DNA from: Acanthaster planci
Lineage: Eukaryota > Echinodermata > Asteroidea > Valvatida > Acanthasteridae
NCBI RefSeq assembly: GCF_001949145.1
Contig: NW_019091487.1
Coordinates: 455,607-517,606 of the forward strand
Direction: 5' to 3'
Length of the DNA stretch: 62,000 bases
The translations under genes were made by a program, and so were the position numbers. The notes under the pieces were generated by a model. The model saw nothing but the letters and a program-made list of their open reading frames with translations, searched no databases and was not told where the DNA came from. This document shows, one piece after another, positions 38,501 through 49,000 of the stretch; the first letter of the stretch is position 1, and the number at the start of each line of letters is the position of its first letter.

Positions 38501-41500
38501 ACGCAAATCAGCAACCAATCAGGAACATGGATAGATGTTTGGGAACATCTTGTATTGGACTGTTATCATTGGTCAGTTTAGATCACAAGGGCAGGAAGTG
38601 ACCAATCAGAAACTGGGATTGGTATCATTACGGCTTTAAGGTATCATATTTGTGTTAGAAGGTAAAGTTTTAACAATTCTGAGGAACTCTGAGTGGTTTG
38701 AAACTAATCTTTCACCAACCACGGGTAAAAATATAAAAAATGGATCATCCTGGAATTTTAGAAAATTGCTGATCAAATCTCAATCACTATTTACTGTGCT
38801 AACCTGTATTCATTTAGCCAAGTAAGCAGCGAGATGATTTCATTTGGTTCCAATTCATCAGATATCATCTCTTGCAACTGCGATAAATGAAAAAAAATAA
38901 AATAAGAAATTCACTGTAAACTCAATATTTCCTGTTGCGCAGTTGACAAAAAGAGATCAATATCAAACAAAATACCTAAATTTCAAGCCAATCTGAATCT
39001 TATTGGGCAAAATGTTTAATCATTATTAACAATGATGACGTTATTTGTGTGAGAAAGTGATGTCATCTAAACAAGTCCAACTTACATGAACTGCCAGGCA
39101 CTCCTGAAACATGTTGATAAAATGGTCAAAGATGTTGTAATGTGGCGGAAAGCATGGCATTAGCAAGAACTGTGGACAGAGCAAAGAGACGAGGGTGAAA
39201 TTTAATTCCATTGTTTCTCAGTGAACAAGGTAGACATAAAGTTCTCTCCACGACAATATCACTGGTCCAGTAACAGTTAGCTTCGACTGGAAACATGGAA
39301 AACTCACGCACGCTGGAAAACAAGAGAAGACTACAACGTTTGTTTTGGAAAGTGGATTTGGTAACACTGGAGAAAAATGTCTTTTAATGCAGACCAATAC
39401 TTTCATGGATGTGGTCCAAGAAATTTGTTCTTCACCTTGACAACCTTGAGGTCACCGACCATGTTCTGACGTATGAGTTCAAGATGGCGGACGAGCCACA
39501 TTTTGTCAATGGTACGATCCTCCAATTGAGTGCCCTCAATCCTGAGAGACAAAATCAAAAAGAAAAACCCCAACTGAATTAACCACTTCGTGCTTGGGAG
39601 CCCAGTACCGGAGTCGTTGGCTTTATATGCAAAGCCAGGGTGCCCGAAATCAGACAAAGGAGCTTGGCTCCAGAGGTAGTCCATCATTGTTTTGAATGAT
39701 TATACCACTGTTTGTGGCATTCAGTGCGAGCGGATTACCACCAGCGACAAAAGCACTACAGGGATGAGTGATACAATACCCCTGTACGCTAATCTGGTCC
39801 ACATTTGAAAAGCTGCCAGCAGCAAAGTGGGCCAGTTTTGGGAACAAAAGAAAATTATGCAACACCGCACATTTTGGGCTCTTTTTACAAGGCGGCAGGC
39901 CTGGCTGAAATACTCAGGCATCACTGGATGTTGTCTGTCAGAGTAGAGTAGCCACCAGGCAGTCATTTGTGTGGGTATATACGTCCAGTCAATGAAGTTA
40001 TTAATTTTTGAAGCATTTTGAAAATGGAAAATCTTGAAAATCCCCTGGGAATACGTCACGTAACTTCAAAGTAAACCTGGCAGCATATGGTTAAATATAC
40101 ATTTGGCTGTCATTCACGTTGTGTGATGACTGAATGCAGTAAACCTTTGCAAATGATGTTTAAATGATGCAAATGATATTCAACCACTTACCGTACAAGA
40201 ACTAGCTGTTTGAGTTCATCAAAGCATTTCTTCTTCCAGCTCTTGGGACGATCAGGTGCCTTGAAACCAGCCATCTTCTCTCGGTCTAGCATCTTCTTGT
40301 CAATTCTGATTTTGATCAGACAAAGATTTTTGGGCATGAGTTTGATCCCAAGATGGGTAAGGCGTGGAGCTTTGCATGGTGGTGGCTGAACTGTATGAGA
40401 CTTGTGGATGAACCTTGTAAGGAACTCTCTCTTTTGGAAGAAGTGTGGTTCTAGAGAAGTGAGTACTCCCCCTTCTAATCAGAACCACTTTTCTTCCAAA
40501 AGAGAGAGTTTCTTACATGGTGCATCCGTAAGTCTCATATAGTCTTCTCAAGATCTTTCGTAAGAGACTTCCTACTGTGTATACAAATATGACCTGATCT
40601 TACAAAATGAGCTTTAAGGTTACTTTTTTTTCATTAAATTTGTTTGGTGTGTATGAGAGGGTGAAAAATAAGCTCTTTGGTTTGACGCATCACTCAGTTT
40701 GGCATCTAGGTGAAAAATGGGCATTATGTGGGTGAAAACTGCTCAGGGGTTCCTACTGATGCACTACGTCAGATAAGTTTGAAGGGCGTTAACTCAGTAG
40801 TGCCTCTGGTAACTTAAAACTCATTTTTGTCAAGTTAGATCCCAAATTACATGTATGTTAATTAGTGCTTGTAACATTGCTGAAACCTCCAAAACGTCAG
40901 TTTGTGCTAACAAGGGAGTGCTGATTTTATGCAGAGGTCATAAATACGTGTCACATGATAGCATGGTGAGCTGGCAGACATTCTAAGGGCAGCAATCCTC
41001 TGAGAAGCACTAAGTACTTCCCTACTATCGTCTCATGCACCCTCTCATTCAATCCATAAGCAGACCAGCTGTTACATCCTCCAGTGAAGTCCAAGTGGAC
41101 CGTATTGCCATGTCCAACTGACAAGAGTAAAGTCTCCTTAGGATGTATCTCAAGGGTATTAAAGGCTCACCTCTCTTCTCTTTCGATGATGCGCAGCGCT
41201 GTGGTGACCATGGATGGGTTTTCCCTTGCAGCGTTCAGGACCCGGTGCATGACCAGCTTCAACTGCCTGAAAAGCATCTCCTGCAGGACAGTCAGATTAG
41301 GTAATGGAAGAATTCAAAAACTTGGAACACAGAAGACACTCCAGTTCACTTTAGACACTCAGCTTAAGACAAGAGACTGTCTCAAAATTAAGAGCTCTCT
41401 TTTTCTGTCAGAACGTAGCATATTTCTGATGGGAAAATGTGGGATTCCAAGAGATTTGCCAATCTGAATGAACTGTTCCTGAGTTTCCAAATGGGAAAAA

Positions 41501-44500
41501 TGGAGCATCAATATCTATCAAATCAGCAGAAATAAAGCTCATACTAACCGAGAGCCTTCCAACTTCTGAGAAGTATTGCTTCAGGAGCTGTGGATGAAAC
41601 AACCAGGACGCAATCCGCATTATTACTGGATATTAGAAGTTACATGGTTTAGAGGCTTCGTCAGCTACCAAATTTCTCATAAAATGGATTTGGACTTTTG
41701 AAGGATCTGGAAAGGTGAATGTGTCTCTTTCATGATGTTTTTGGACTGGAGAAATTTCCTGATTGACTACAAACAAAATGCATCACATTGAATGGATTGG
41801 CCTTTTCTGGATAATACTTGCTATCCTTCTTCCTTTCTGTTGTTTTGTTTTTCGTTTCACTTACATGATCATCCGTTGGATTTTCAGAGGGATGTTTATG
41901 CAGCTCATACAAGAGGTCATCCCGAGAGCTCTCCAGTTCCATCAAGCTGTGAGGATGCCCATGTAGAATAAAAGATAACTATTCAATGACCTTTCTTGTT
42001 GACTTCTCAGAAGCCAGATAAAACAAAAATAGTAGAGTTCATTTTGCATCCTGGAATCAAGGAATGGGAGTTTATGATGCCAAAGAGAAAATAGCTTAAG
42101 CTCTATCTGTACCTGGTACCTCCCTTCCATGATGTCTTCCCCTCCCCCTGCTTACCCCTTGTGAGCTTCCAGTAGCTTCTCATCCTGGATGAACTTCTCT
42201 GTCTTGATGATGTTCTCCGGCACGGTGAAGATGTGTTTCAGATTCTCCACGGCAGCAGCCAGCTGAGGAAGAAAGATGGAAGTATAACAGAAATGAGTCA
42301 CAGGTCCCACTTCTTAAAAGAACTGATCCTAGATCCTTCCAAAGCCACCAGGAGGTTTAGAGGGTTTGCGGTATGAAGGAAGGTAGAGCCCAGTCACTGT
42401 TACATCAGATGGGACTTGATGCCTCTTGGAAACTTACGCATAAGGAATGAAGATATCAAAGGACTGCGGCCTCTGTCAACCACCAACTATAAGATCAGTT
42501 TTAATCCCTACTTTTTCAGCCAAATCTACAAATGCTGACAGCATTTGTCTCAGCGAGGCCACAAAGCTACTAGGAGGCTAGAGTCATCTGACTAAACCTT
42601 TGACCTTTGACATACTAACCTGGCTATGTTGCTGAGCAACCTCTTTGACTTCTCCCAGCTTGGATGACAGCTCAGCACACTCCCGGTACTTGCCATCAAC
42701 TTCCTGAATCCTGAAATATAGAGCAAAGTTTTCTTTTCTTAATTCATGATTTCAAAATTGGGCGGAGAGAATTTACTACTAAAGAGGACAAAACCCCCAG
42801 GCTTTTAAATCGGTCTTTAATTTTTGTTTAAGCTCCTTACTCACTGAGCATTTTCTTGATTTTAAGCAACTAATATTAACGTAAAGGGGCTTGAAATGAG
42901 ACTAAAAAAACCAAGCTAATTTATGATTTATGAATGTGAAATTAACATACATGATAAAATATAGCAAGTTTTCAATACAATCTAACGGAAGAAAAAAGGG
43001 GCTCAGCTATGAGGGAAACATTTGAACAACCTCCTTTAAAATTATTTTTGTTCAAACTAGCTTGATCATTCTTATATTTGACTTTGATGAGACTTTCATG
43101 CATTTGGAAACCAATGTGCTGAAACAGCACAAGACAAAGTAGCACCCTCGATGGTATCATACAGCCAAGGTTCACTTACCAACCTCTGACCTCTCGTATG
43201 CCAGAGAGGGCACTCTGCAGCTGGCTCAGTCCCGTACGGACACCGTCCAGCTGTGACTGCATGGCTGTCTTCAATCTGGCTTCCACCGATGCCTGTGGGA
43301 AAATACAGTCAACAATTTGAACCCAAAACGTGACTGACCAAAAGCAACAACATTTTGAAATACTGCAGGGGAATTTTTATGAAATTATTCACAGCTCTCA
43401 ACACCACCACTTCCCAATGCCATCAACTTGATGTGGATACAATGTGTTCGTAATTTTACAACACCTTACGGAATAGGACTCTTTCAAAAGATTCTCTCAA
43501 AGTTCTATTGAACTTGATGCCACAATAACCAATGTTTAACTTTTATTATGTGATTTAATATAATAGACAAAACAGATATGATCACTTGTCTAGGCCTAGG
43601 TTCCTACCTTCTTTCTTGACTCCCTTCTCCGAATTTGCTCAACTCTTTCCAGCTGATCTGGCCTCTGTTAAAAAGAAAACAATAACTCACAAAGTAATAA
43701 CAAAATGGGCAAGTAATGTCTTCTGTCATGTCTGTGTATGGAAGTTGAAATCAACCTGGGCTAATGTTCAAATCAGGAAAGACTGCCACTTGACACCTGT
43801 GCACAAACCCTTTAAGACTGGTCTGAAAAATTGGAAGTGTTTTTGCAGTAAACAATTCGGTATTTTCCCTCCTAAATCGCACTTTTCTGGACATACTTTT
43901 GCTTTCTGACAACTAATAGGTCACTATAGGGAATTAATTATATGGAACTCTTCTCTAAACTTTTTCCATTTATATCAGTAAAAACGGTAGGCCCTATTTA
44001 CCAATCTTTGCTTTACCGGAAAGAGTTCTATATACGGACACTTGATGCACAATGATTTGGAAATTTTTTAGCTAAATTTCATTTTATTGCCTAGAACGTT
44101 ATAACTTTTTGATAACTGTTACTAGTGTTAGGCCTAAAAGTAGTAAAACATTTTACGCACTGGTTGTTGTTACGGCAGCCATAATGCATCTCCCATTTTC
44201 TATCGTTACGGCACTGCAACTGTGCAAGCGCACCAACCTAAGTGCAGATTTCGGACTTTATTTCCCTTAAAAAAAAAATCCTCCAAAGCCTCCGATGAGA
44301 AAAGAAAAAAAGATTCCTGCTTAGGCCTATACAATTAGAAACCAACATAGAAAACCAATTAAAGTATAAAATATGAAATTTAGGCAAAAAAAAAATTGTC
44401 GAAGTGCAGATTCAAACTCACACACCATTGTTTCCAAAGCTTCCACCTTGACCAGTTGGCCAAATGCATTCAACGAGTCAGGTGATTTTAAAATATATAA

Positions 44501-44923
44501 ACCGTTGTGATGATCAGCTACATCATCGCACTTGCGCAGTTCAGTACCGTAACGATAGAAAATGAGAAAAGCGTTACGACTACTGTAACGATAGCCACTT
44601 TGAACATGGCATGATCACTGATGGTTTAAGGGAAAATTAGTGTTGCCCGTATATCATGAACTCATTTCGCTTCACCTTTTGATATATTCTGACCATATGA
44701 ATGAATACTGTCATTCAATTTAATAATACTCTAGGAGAATGTTAGAAAATCATAACTGCGCTGTGAGAATACGGTGAACCTGGTAAAGTGACGGAAGTCA
44801 TGGAAGTGTGACGATCATGAAGAAAACAAAATTTCCTCTGCCCACCTTCATCATGTTTTCAATCCGTTTGCATGCCGCCTCAATGGCGTCAATTTCTGCT
44901 TTGCTGAAATCCTCTTCATTCAT
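32561..44923 (-). CDS. EXOC3: Exocyst complex component 3 (Sec6), 24 coding exons, complete
   Basis: Exons, 5' to 3': 44923-44846, 43664-43608, 43292-43180, 42710-42620, 42262-42156, 41946-41865, 41587-41549, 41280-41171, 40305-40192, 39541-39436, 39169-39086, 38877-38804, 38488-38393, 38195-38129, 37880-37788, 37502-37409, 36727-36657, 36374-36321, 36121-36030, 34901-34830, 34503-34345, 33695-33590, 33025-32849, 32635-32561. Every junction is GT-AG with matching phase. The 2211 coding bases give 736 residues, close to the vertebrate length of about 745. Diagnostic blocks are [40 protein letters not shown] then [45 protein letters not shown] and [20 protein letters not shown]. Sec6 is a core subunit of the octameric exocyst that tethers secretory vesicles to the plasma membrane before SNARE-mediated fusion. 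The second assembly gap falls inside intron 19 and removes no coding sequence. Confidence 0.97.
33751..33950. repeat. 40-bp tandem repeat, five units
   Basis: Five 40-base units begin tgactgatt and end with attacttcatcaatggat or close variants, in intron 21 of EXOC3. Unit 4 has an internal segment in inverted orientation relative to unit 5 (attcaaccaat against attggttgaat). Confidence 0.92.
34602..34611 (-). promoter_or_regulatory. CTCF-core-like AGAGGGCGCT, copy 2
   Basis: The same minus-strand AGAGGGCGCT 10-mer as at 8004, here in intron 20 of EXOC3. Binding is inferred only. Confidence 0.3.
35021..35119. repeat. 42-bp tandem repeat entering an assembly gap
   Basis: Two apparently identical 42-base units (35021-35062, 35063-35104) and the start of a third (gcattttgtgaaata) lead straight into the N run. 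The unit is a multiple of three and stays open in one frame, but it lies in intron 19 of EXOC3 and shows no sign of being coding. Confidence 0.93.
35120..35933. other. Assembly gap, 814 N
   Basis: The N run lies within EXOC3 intron 19 and probably hides more copies of the 42-bp repeat. The exons on either side join in phase (TG|C), so no coding exon need be missing. Confidence 1.
36170..36300 (-). repeat. tRNA-derived SINE-like sequence
   Basis: On the minus strand an A-box-like tagccaaggga is followed about 50 bases later by an intact B-box-like ggggttcaaatccc. The T-stem is only partly paired and no acceptor stem forms, so this is a tRNA-derived repeat or pseudogene. It lies in EXOC3 intron 18. 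Confidence 0.5.
37128..37469 (-). repeat. 114-bp tandem triplication across the end of an EXOC3 exon
   Basis: Three 114-base units lie head to tail. The first overlaps the second part of EXOC3 exon 16, its donor, and the start of intron 16. The other two are intronic copies of the same material. Each keeps the donor context (AGAT|GTGAGT), at 37408, 37294 and 37180. Because 114 is divisible by three, the reading frame stays open through all three copies, repeating [20 protein letters not shown] with small changes. Confidence 0.95.
39585..40095 (+). repeat. Dispersed repeat of about 500 bp, copy B
   Basis: The second copy of the family at 11530-12030, in the same orientation, located in intron 9 of EXOC3. 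Both copies contain ggcaggcctggctgaaata and a tgaaaatcttgaaaatc tail; divergence suggests old insertions. Confidence 0.75.
40389..40544. repeat. Foldback with 64-bp arms
   Basis: Arm 40389-40452 and the reverse complement of 40481-40544 match at roughly 85 percent by eye around a 28-base loop. Both share gaaactctctcttttggaag-type sequence. It lies in EXOC3 intron 8. Confidence 0.85.
43788..43965 (+). repeat. Dispersed repeat family R2, copy A
   Basis: This EXOC3 intron segment aligns by eye with 55269-55435. Shared blocks are cttgacacc, agactggtctg, aggtcact and atatggaa(c/t)tct. A reversed fragment of the last block (gagttctatatacggacac) follows near 44025. Confidence 0.55.
44395..44490 (-). 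repeat. tRNA-derived SINE-like sequence
   Basis: On the minus strand an A-box-like tggccaactgg is followed about 45 bases later by a B-box-like gagtttgaatc. The spacing suits a tRNA-type internal promoter, but a full cloverleaf does not form. It lies in EXOC3 intron 1. Confidence 0.4.
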
Positions 44924-45075
44924 GGTGATATAAAGGTCCCCTTAACGTAGAATAAGGCATGAATCAAACTTATTTGATGGAGGTTTGATACAAAGTTCTG
45001 AGAGTCAAATTCTACAGTCTAGTCTCAAATGGAAGTCGCCATCTTAAAATAACTACATCAGCGCGATGAGGGCGC
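44924..45075 (-). promoter_or_regulatory. EXOC3 5' UTR and promoter with YY1-like motif
   Basis: Upstream of the EXOC3 ATG (context TATCACCATGA) the minus strand carries AAGATGGCG at 45046-45038. This is the YY1 core that often sits just downstream of housekeeping start sites. CpG content rises around 45050-45120. Confidence 0.5.
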
Positions 45076-46097
45076 ACTCACAACGTATGAAGGTGGCGGA
45101 TTTGCGGGGGCCAAAGACATCCCGTTCATGTGTCTTAGACACTCAAATGAATTAGGTATTTTCAGCCAGATTACTGAATCATTCAATTATTGAGCGAATT
45201 GCAACAAACAGAAAAGGTTTGGGATTGTCATGGGATTCAGATTAGAAAATAAACACCAATGAACAGGTTGTCATAAACTATTTAAGTTAGACCTTTAAAT
45301 ATTTCAAAATACTCGAAGCGCATTATTTTCGATGAAAAGAAACTATCCTGAGTGCTTACAACTGGTATGGTCTTGTAGGTGACCGTGCCTGCCACTTACT
45401 ACTATTACGAAAGGGAGGATCTACGACCATATTTTATGATATTTCTGGGGAGTGGGGGCCAAAACTTAAGGTTTTTGTAAGTTTTGAGGGGATCTAAAGC
45501 TAAATTCATGCCTTCACGCCTTCGTATGTAGGCCACATACCCAGGGAGTGTGCAACCTTCCTTAGTTTCTAAACCTAAATTTTGTGATTAATTTTCAGGC
45601 GTGTTATACCCCGGCCCGATGAGCCTCATTATCACATTAAATCAGTAATCTTACTTTTTGTGGACTGCTTGGAGAAAGTAAAAACACAACGAAAATCTAT
45701 TCTACTTTTTCTACAATCTGTTCAAAGCTCGATGAACGGCCTTGAATTTAACTTGTACCAAGATTTTTTTTTCTGGTTGCCCGATACGGTAGGCGTCCCC
45801 TGAAAGGCAGAAAAATAATAATCGATTGTTTGCATGTAAACTTCAAACGCATTGGAGCGTTCAGGGTAGTGCATTCAAGGCCGAAAATGAAAGGACACTC
45901 ACAAAAAGACTGCATACCACTAGTTGTGGCACTGGAAAAAAACGTTGGGCCGCAAGTTGTTTTGGGGAGTTGGTGGACGATTTAATGCAGGCGGGACAGT
46001 GTAGGCCTACCAATGCCTACTGGAACCAGACACAACTTTCTGGTTCCTGATTTTTAGAGAAAGGTCCGAGGAATTTGAGAACCGACAGGGGACAGTC
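45076..46097. other. Intergenic region between two head-to-head genes
   Basis: EXOC3 reads left and the orphan two-TM gene reads right from this region of about 1 kb, so it may hold both promoters. No TATA box stands out. The small ORF at 45826-46050 is probably chance or 5' UTR. Confidence 0.4.
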
Positions 46098-49000
46098 ATG
46101 TCACTCAGTGTCATCATGGAGGTAAGATCAAACAATCACAAAGAAATCTTCGACAGTTAGAAAACAGCGACAAATTTGCTGAACTTTTACCCTTGACTTA
46201 ACTATTGATTTCTGTATGTCGCTACATGGCACATTTCAGTCAACTTCTTTAGGTATACATGCGTGTCATTAGTCATGCGTGTGTTTCTGAACTTCATAAG
46301 GCTGTGACAGATATTTTTGTATATGAAGATGACCGTGACATTAAGTTGCTGCATTATGGGCCTACGCCTTAAAGCAGTTCAGAGAGGTTCAGCCCATAGT
46401 GCACTGCCATTTCGTTTTCATACCACTGTTGACGTCACTAGGCAATAAAAGTGTTCCATGAGTCATGAGGCTTAGTAGCGGCCACTGAAGTTCTTCAACT
46501 GAAGCGCTGACGCCGTAGTGTTTTCATGGTTATGGAGCTGAGGCGCATGACATTATTTAGTGGGGGAATGTCCGTATTTTGGACTGGATTTTCTCACTGT
46601 AGAATGGTTGCGTATTTATATCAATTTAGTTTAGTTCATTTATCAAAATACCAAAAGGTTTTCTACGTTACAATCATCGTTAAACACACTAACTAAAGCT
46701 GTCCAATATCTTGCAATACTTCTTTTTATTCGCTTGTTTGCTTTTTGGAATTTATTTATTATAATGCCTGCTAATACCTCTTCGTATAAGCATATGAGTA
46801 GGTTTGAAACCTGTGTTACATTCACTGTGGTCCCCGTCAAACGTGGCTTTGTCAGTAAACAAACTGGGAATCCCACTTTTAGTCTAAGACACCGGCTAGG
46901 TTTTAAGTTGAAATCCGGATGTTGACTAGTCTTGTCCAAGGCGTCTGTGGCTTTTTGTCCATGGGACTACGCAAGCGAAGCCGCCCGGCAAACAGGCTGC
47001 TGTGTGCTCTCACGGCATACCAACCCTCGTAAACGGCCGTACTGCTCCGTCCGTGCGTGTATGTACAATGCCCCTTACATCTGACCTGGACTTGTCTGGT
47101 CGACATGCAGTGAGCAAAAAAAAAAACCAAAAAAAACATTAGCACACAACATACCGCGTGCACACAGAGATTCACCCACACAGAGCAGATCAGCGGGTTA
47201 CAAACGGTAACACAAGCAAAGTTCAGGTTTTTTTTCATCGTCGGTCGACTTTGTTAACAATAAGATAAAACCAAACGCCTTGAATAAAGCTGGCTGTTGA
47301 CAATATATTATAAACAAATATTCTTGGGTGGATAGGAAGGTTACACTCCAATGGGCCCCCCATGTATGGTCGAAACTCGAACCGCACTCCATACTGAATA
47401 CCTTACAAAGTCAAAATTTTGCAAAACAAGAAAATAGATGGAGAGAACGGAGAGATTAAAAAGAAAATAACCCTGACACTTTTGATGGGAAAAGTTCTAA
47501 CCTTGGCAAGTGAAAACAAATGCAGAGGAAATGTATTTGACAGTGTAGAAAGTCCGCGTCTTTTGTCCATTATTTATGGTTTTCATTTATCTTTTTTTTT
47601 GGGCAAGCCTCAGTCACGATGTGAGTAGCATTATTGTTTCAGGGCCGAATGCGAAGCTACTTGAAACAAAAGGGCTGTATGACAAGAGGAGTTCTTGCAT
47701 GTAGCCGGTCAAGATGTCAAGGTCACATAATGCAGTCTGTGATTTATCCTGCGCGCCAAGTGAAAAGTGGCAAATAGTCTTACCACTCAATATGAAAGTT
47801 TCGGGTCAGTGGAGGAATACACCAGTGGCGTAGCCAGGATTTTACTAGGGGGGGGCAAAGGCGGCACCAGCGTCTTACTCTGGGGGCACCAGCTTTCTGT
47901 GGTGTGTTTTTGTTAACCTTGTTCAATATTTTTTTTCAGTGAGGGGGCAAGGGGCACCGGGAATTTGTGGGGGGCAGGTGCCCCCAGGCCTGCTGTGGCT
48001 ACGCCACTGGAATACATTGCAAAAAAACAAAACAAAAAAAAAACACCAAAAAAAAAAAGAACTTATTAAGACGAACTCTGACTCTCGCATAAGCATGCTT
48101 TATTGTGTTATATTTAAACGCCAAAATCTGGGCCCGTGGGCCGGATTGCGGGCAGTTTGTTTTTAACTGGGAGAAAAGTGAAATTAGCAATTCTCTCTTC
48201 TGAATTCTGAGGCAATTGAGAATAAACTCGGGGTCTATGGGTCAATTTGTGCAGCCGGCTATTCATAATCTGGCACTATTCTGCCGGTTGGATATGCAAA
48301 GATGATTTTGATTCCAGAGACATTACTGTGTAAGATGTAAATCTCAGAAAAAAAACAACAGAAATGTTTGGTTTCTTTAAAAAAATGTGGTGCAGCTACG
48401 TTACGTCAAATCATTTTCAATTACAACTTATAAGGCGTCATTGCACAGGTGAGTTGGCATTTTTCTTAAGAGGAAACACACTGACTAAGCATGTTTTCCA
48501 CATAAATTACATTTTGCTGTAACACGTCAGTGTATTTGAATGCGTTTGATTTGTGCCTATTCAACCATTGTTCGCCATTTCGATGGTTCATTGCTTTCTT
48601 CTCGAGTATTCTGTCACTGAACATTTATTCGAGGAGGACGTACAAAATGAAAAGTGCGCTATTGAAAAATATAAACAAAATGAAGTTGGTTTTATGAGGG
48701 AAAGGTCCCTGTTAGATTATGCACCGTGAAAACAAACAAACAAACAACCCAACAAACAAACAAACAAACAAACAACCCAACACCCCAACAAACAAACACC
48801 CCAACAGGACGGCTCCTGTGATTTGTTGTGTTTTAAATGCAGTTCATTCCCCAATGCACTTGTAATGCTGTTTTCTGAAACCCCAAAGTGTTGTTGGTCT
48901 CGCTAATTTACTGTATCCTGCATGTAAGGATAATCTACGTAAATAATGAACAAAATTTGTGAAAAAATCCATAGGAAAGAATTTTGGTCCTAACGGAGTA

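Noticed and set aside
45826-46050. Plus-strand ORF of 74 codons just before the orphan gene
   Set aside because: No donor in a suitable phase and no similarity; treated as 5' flank.
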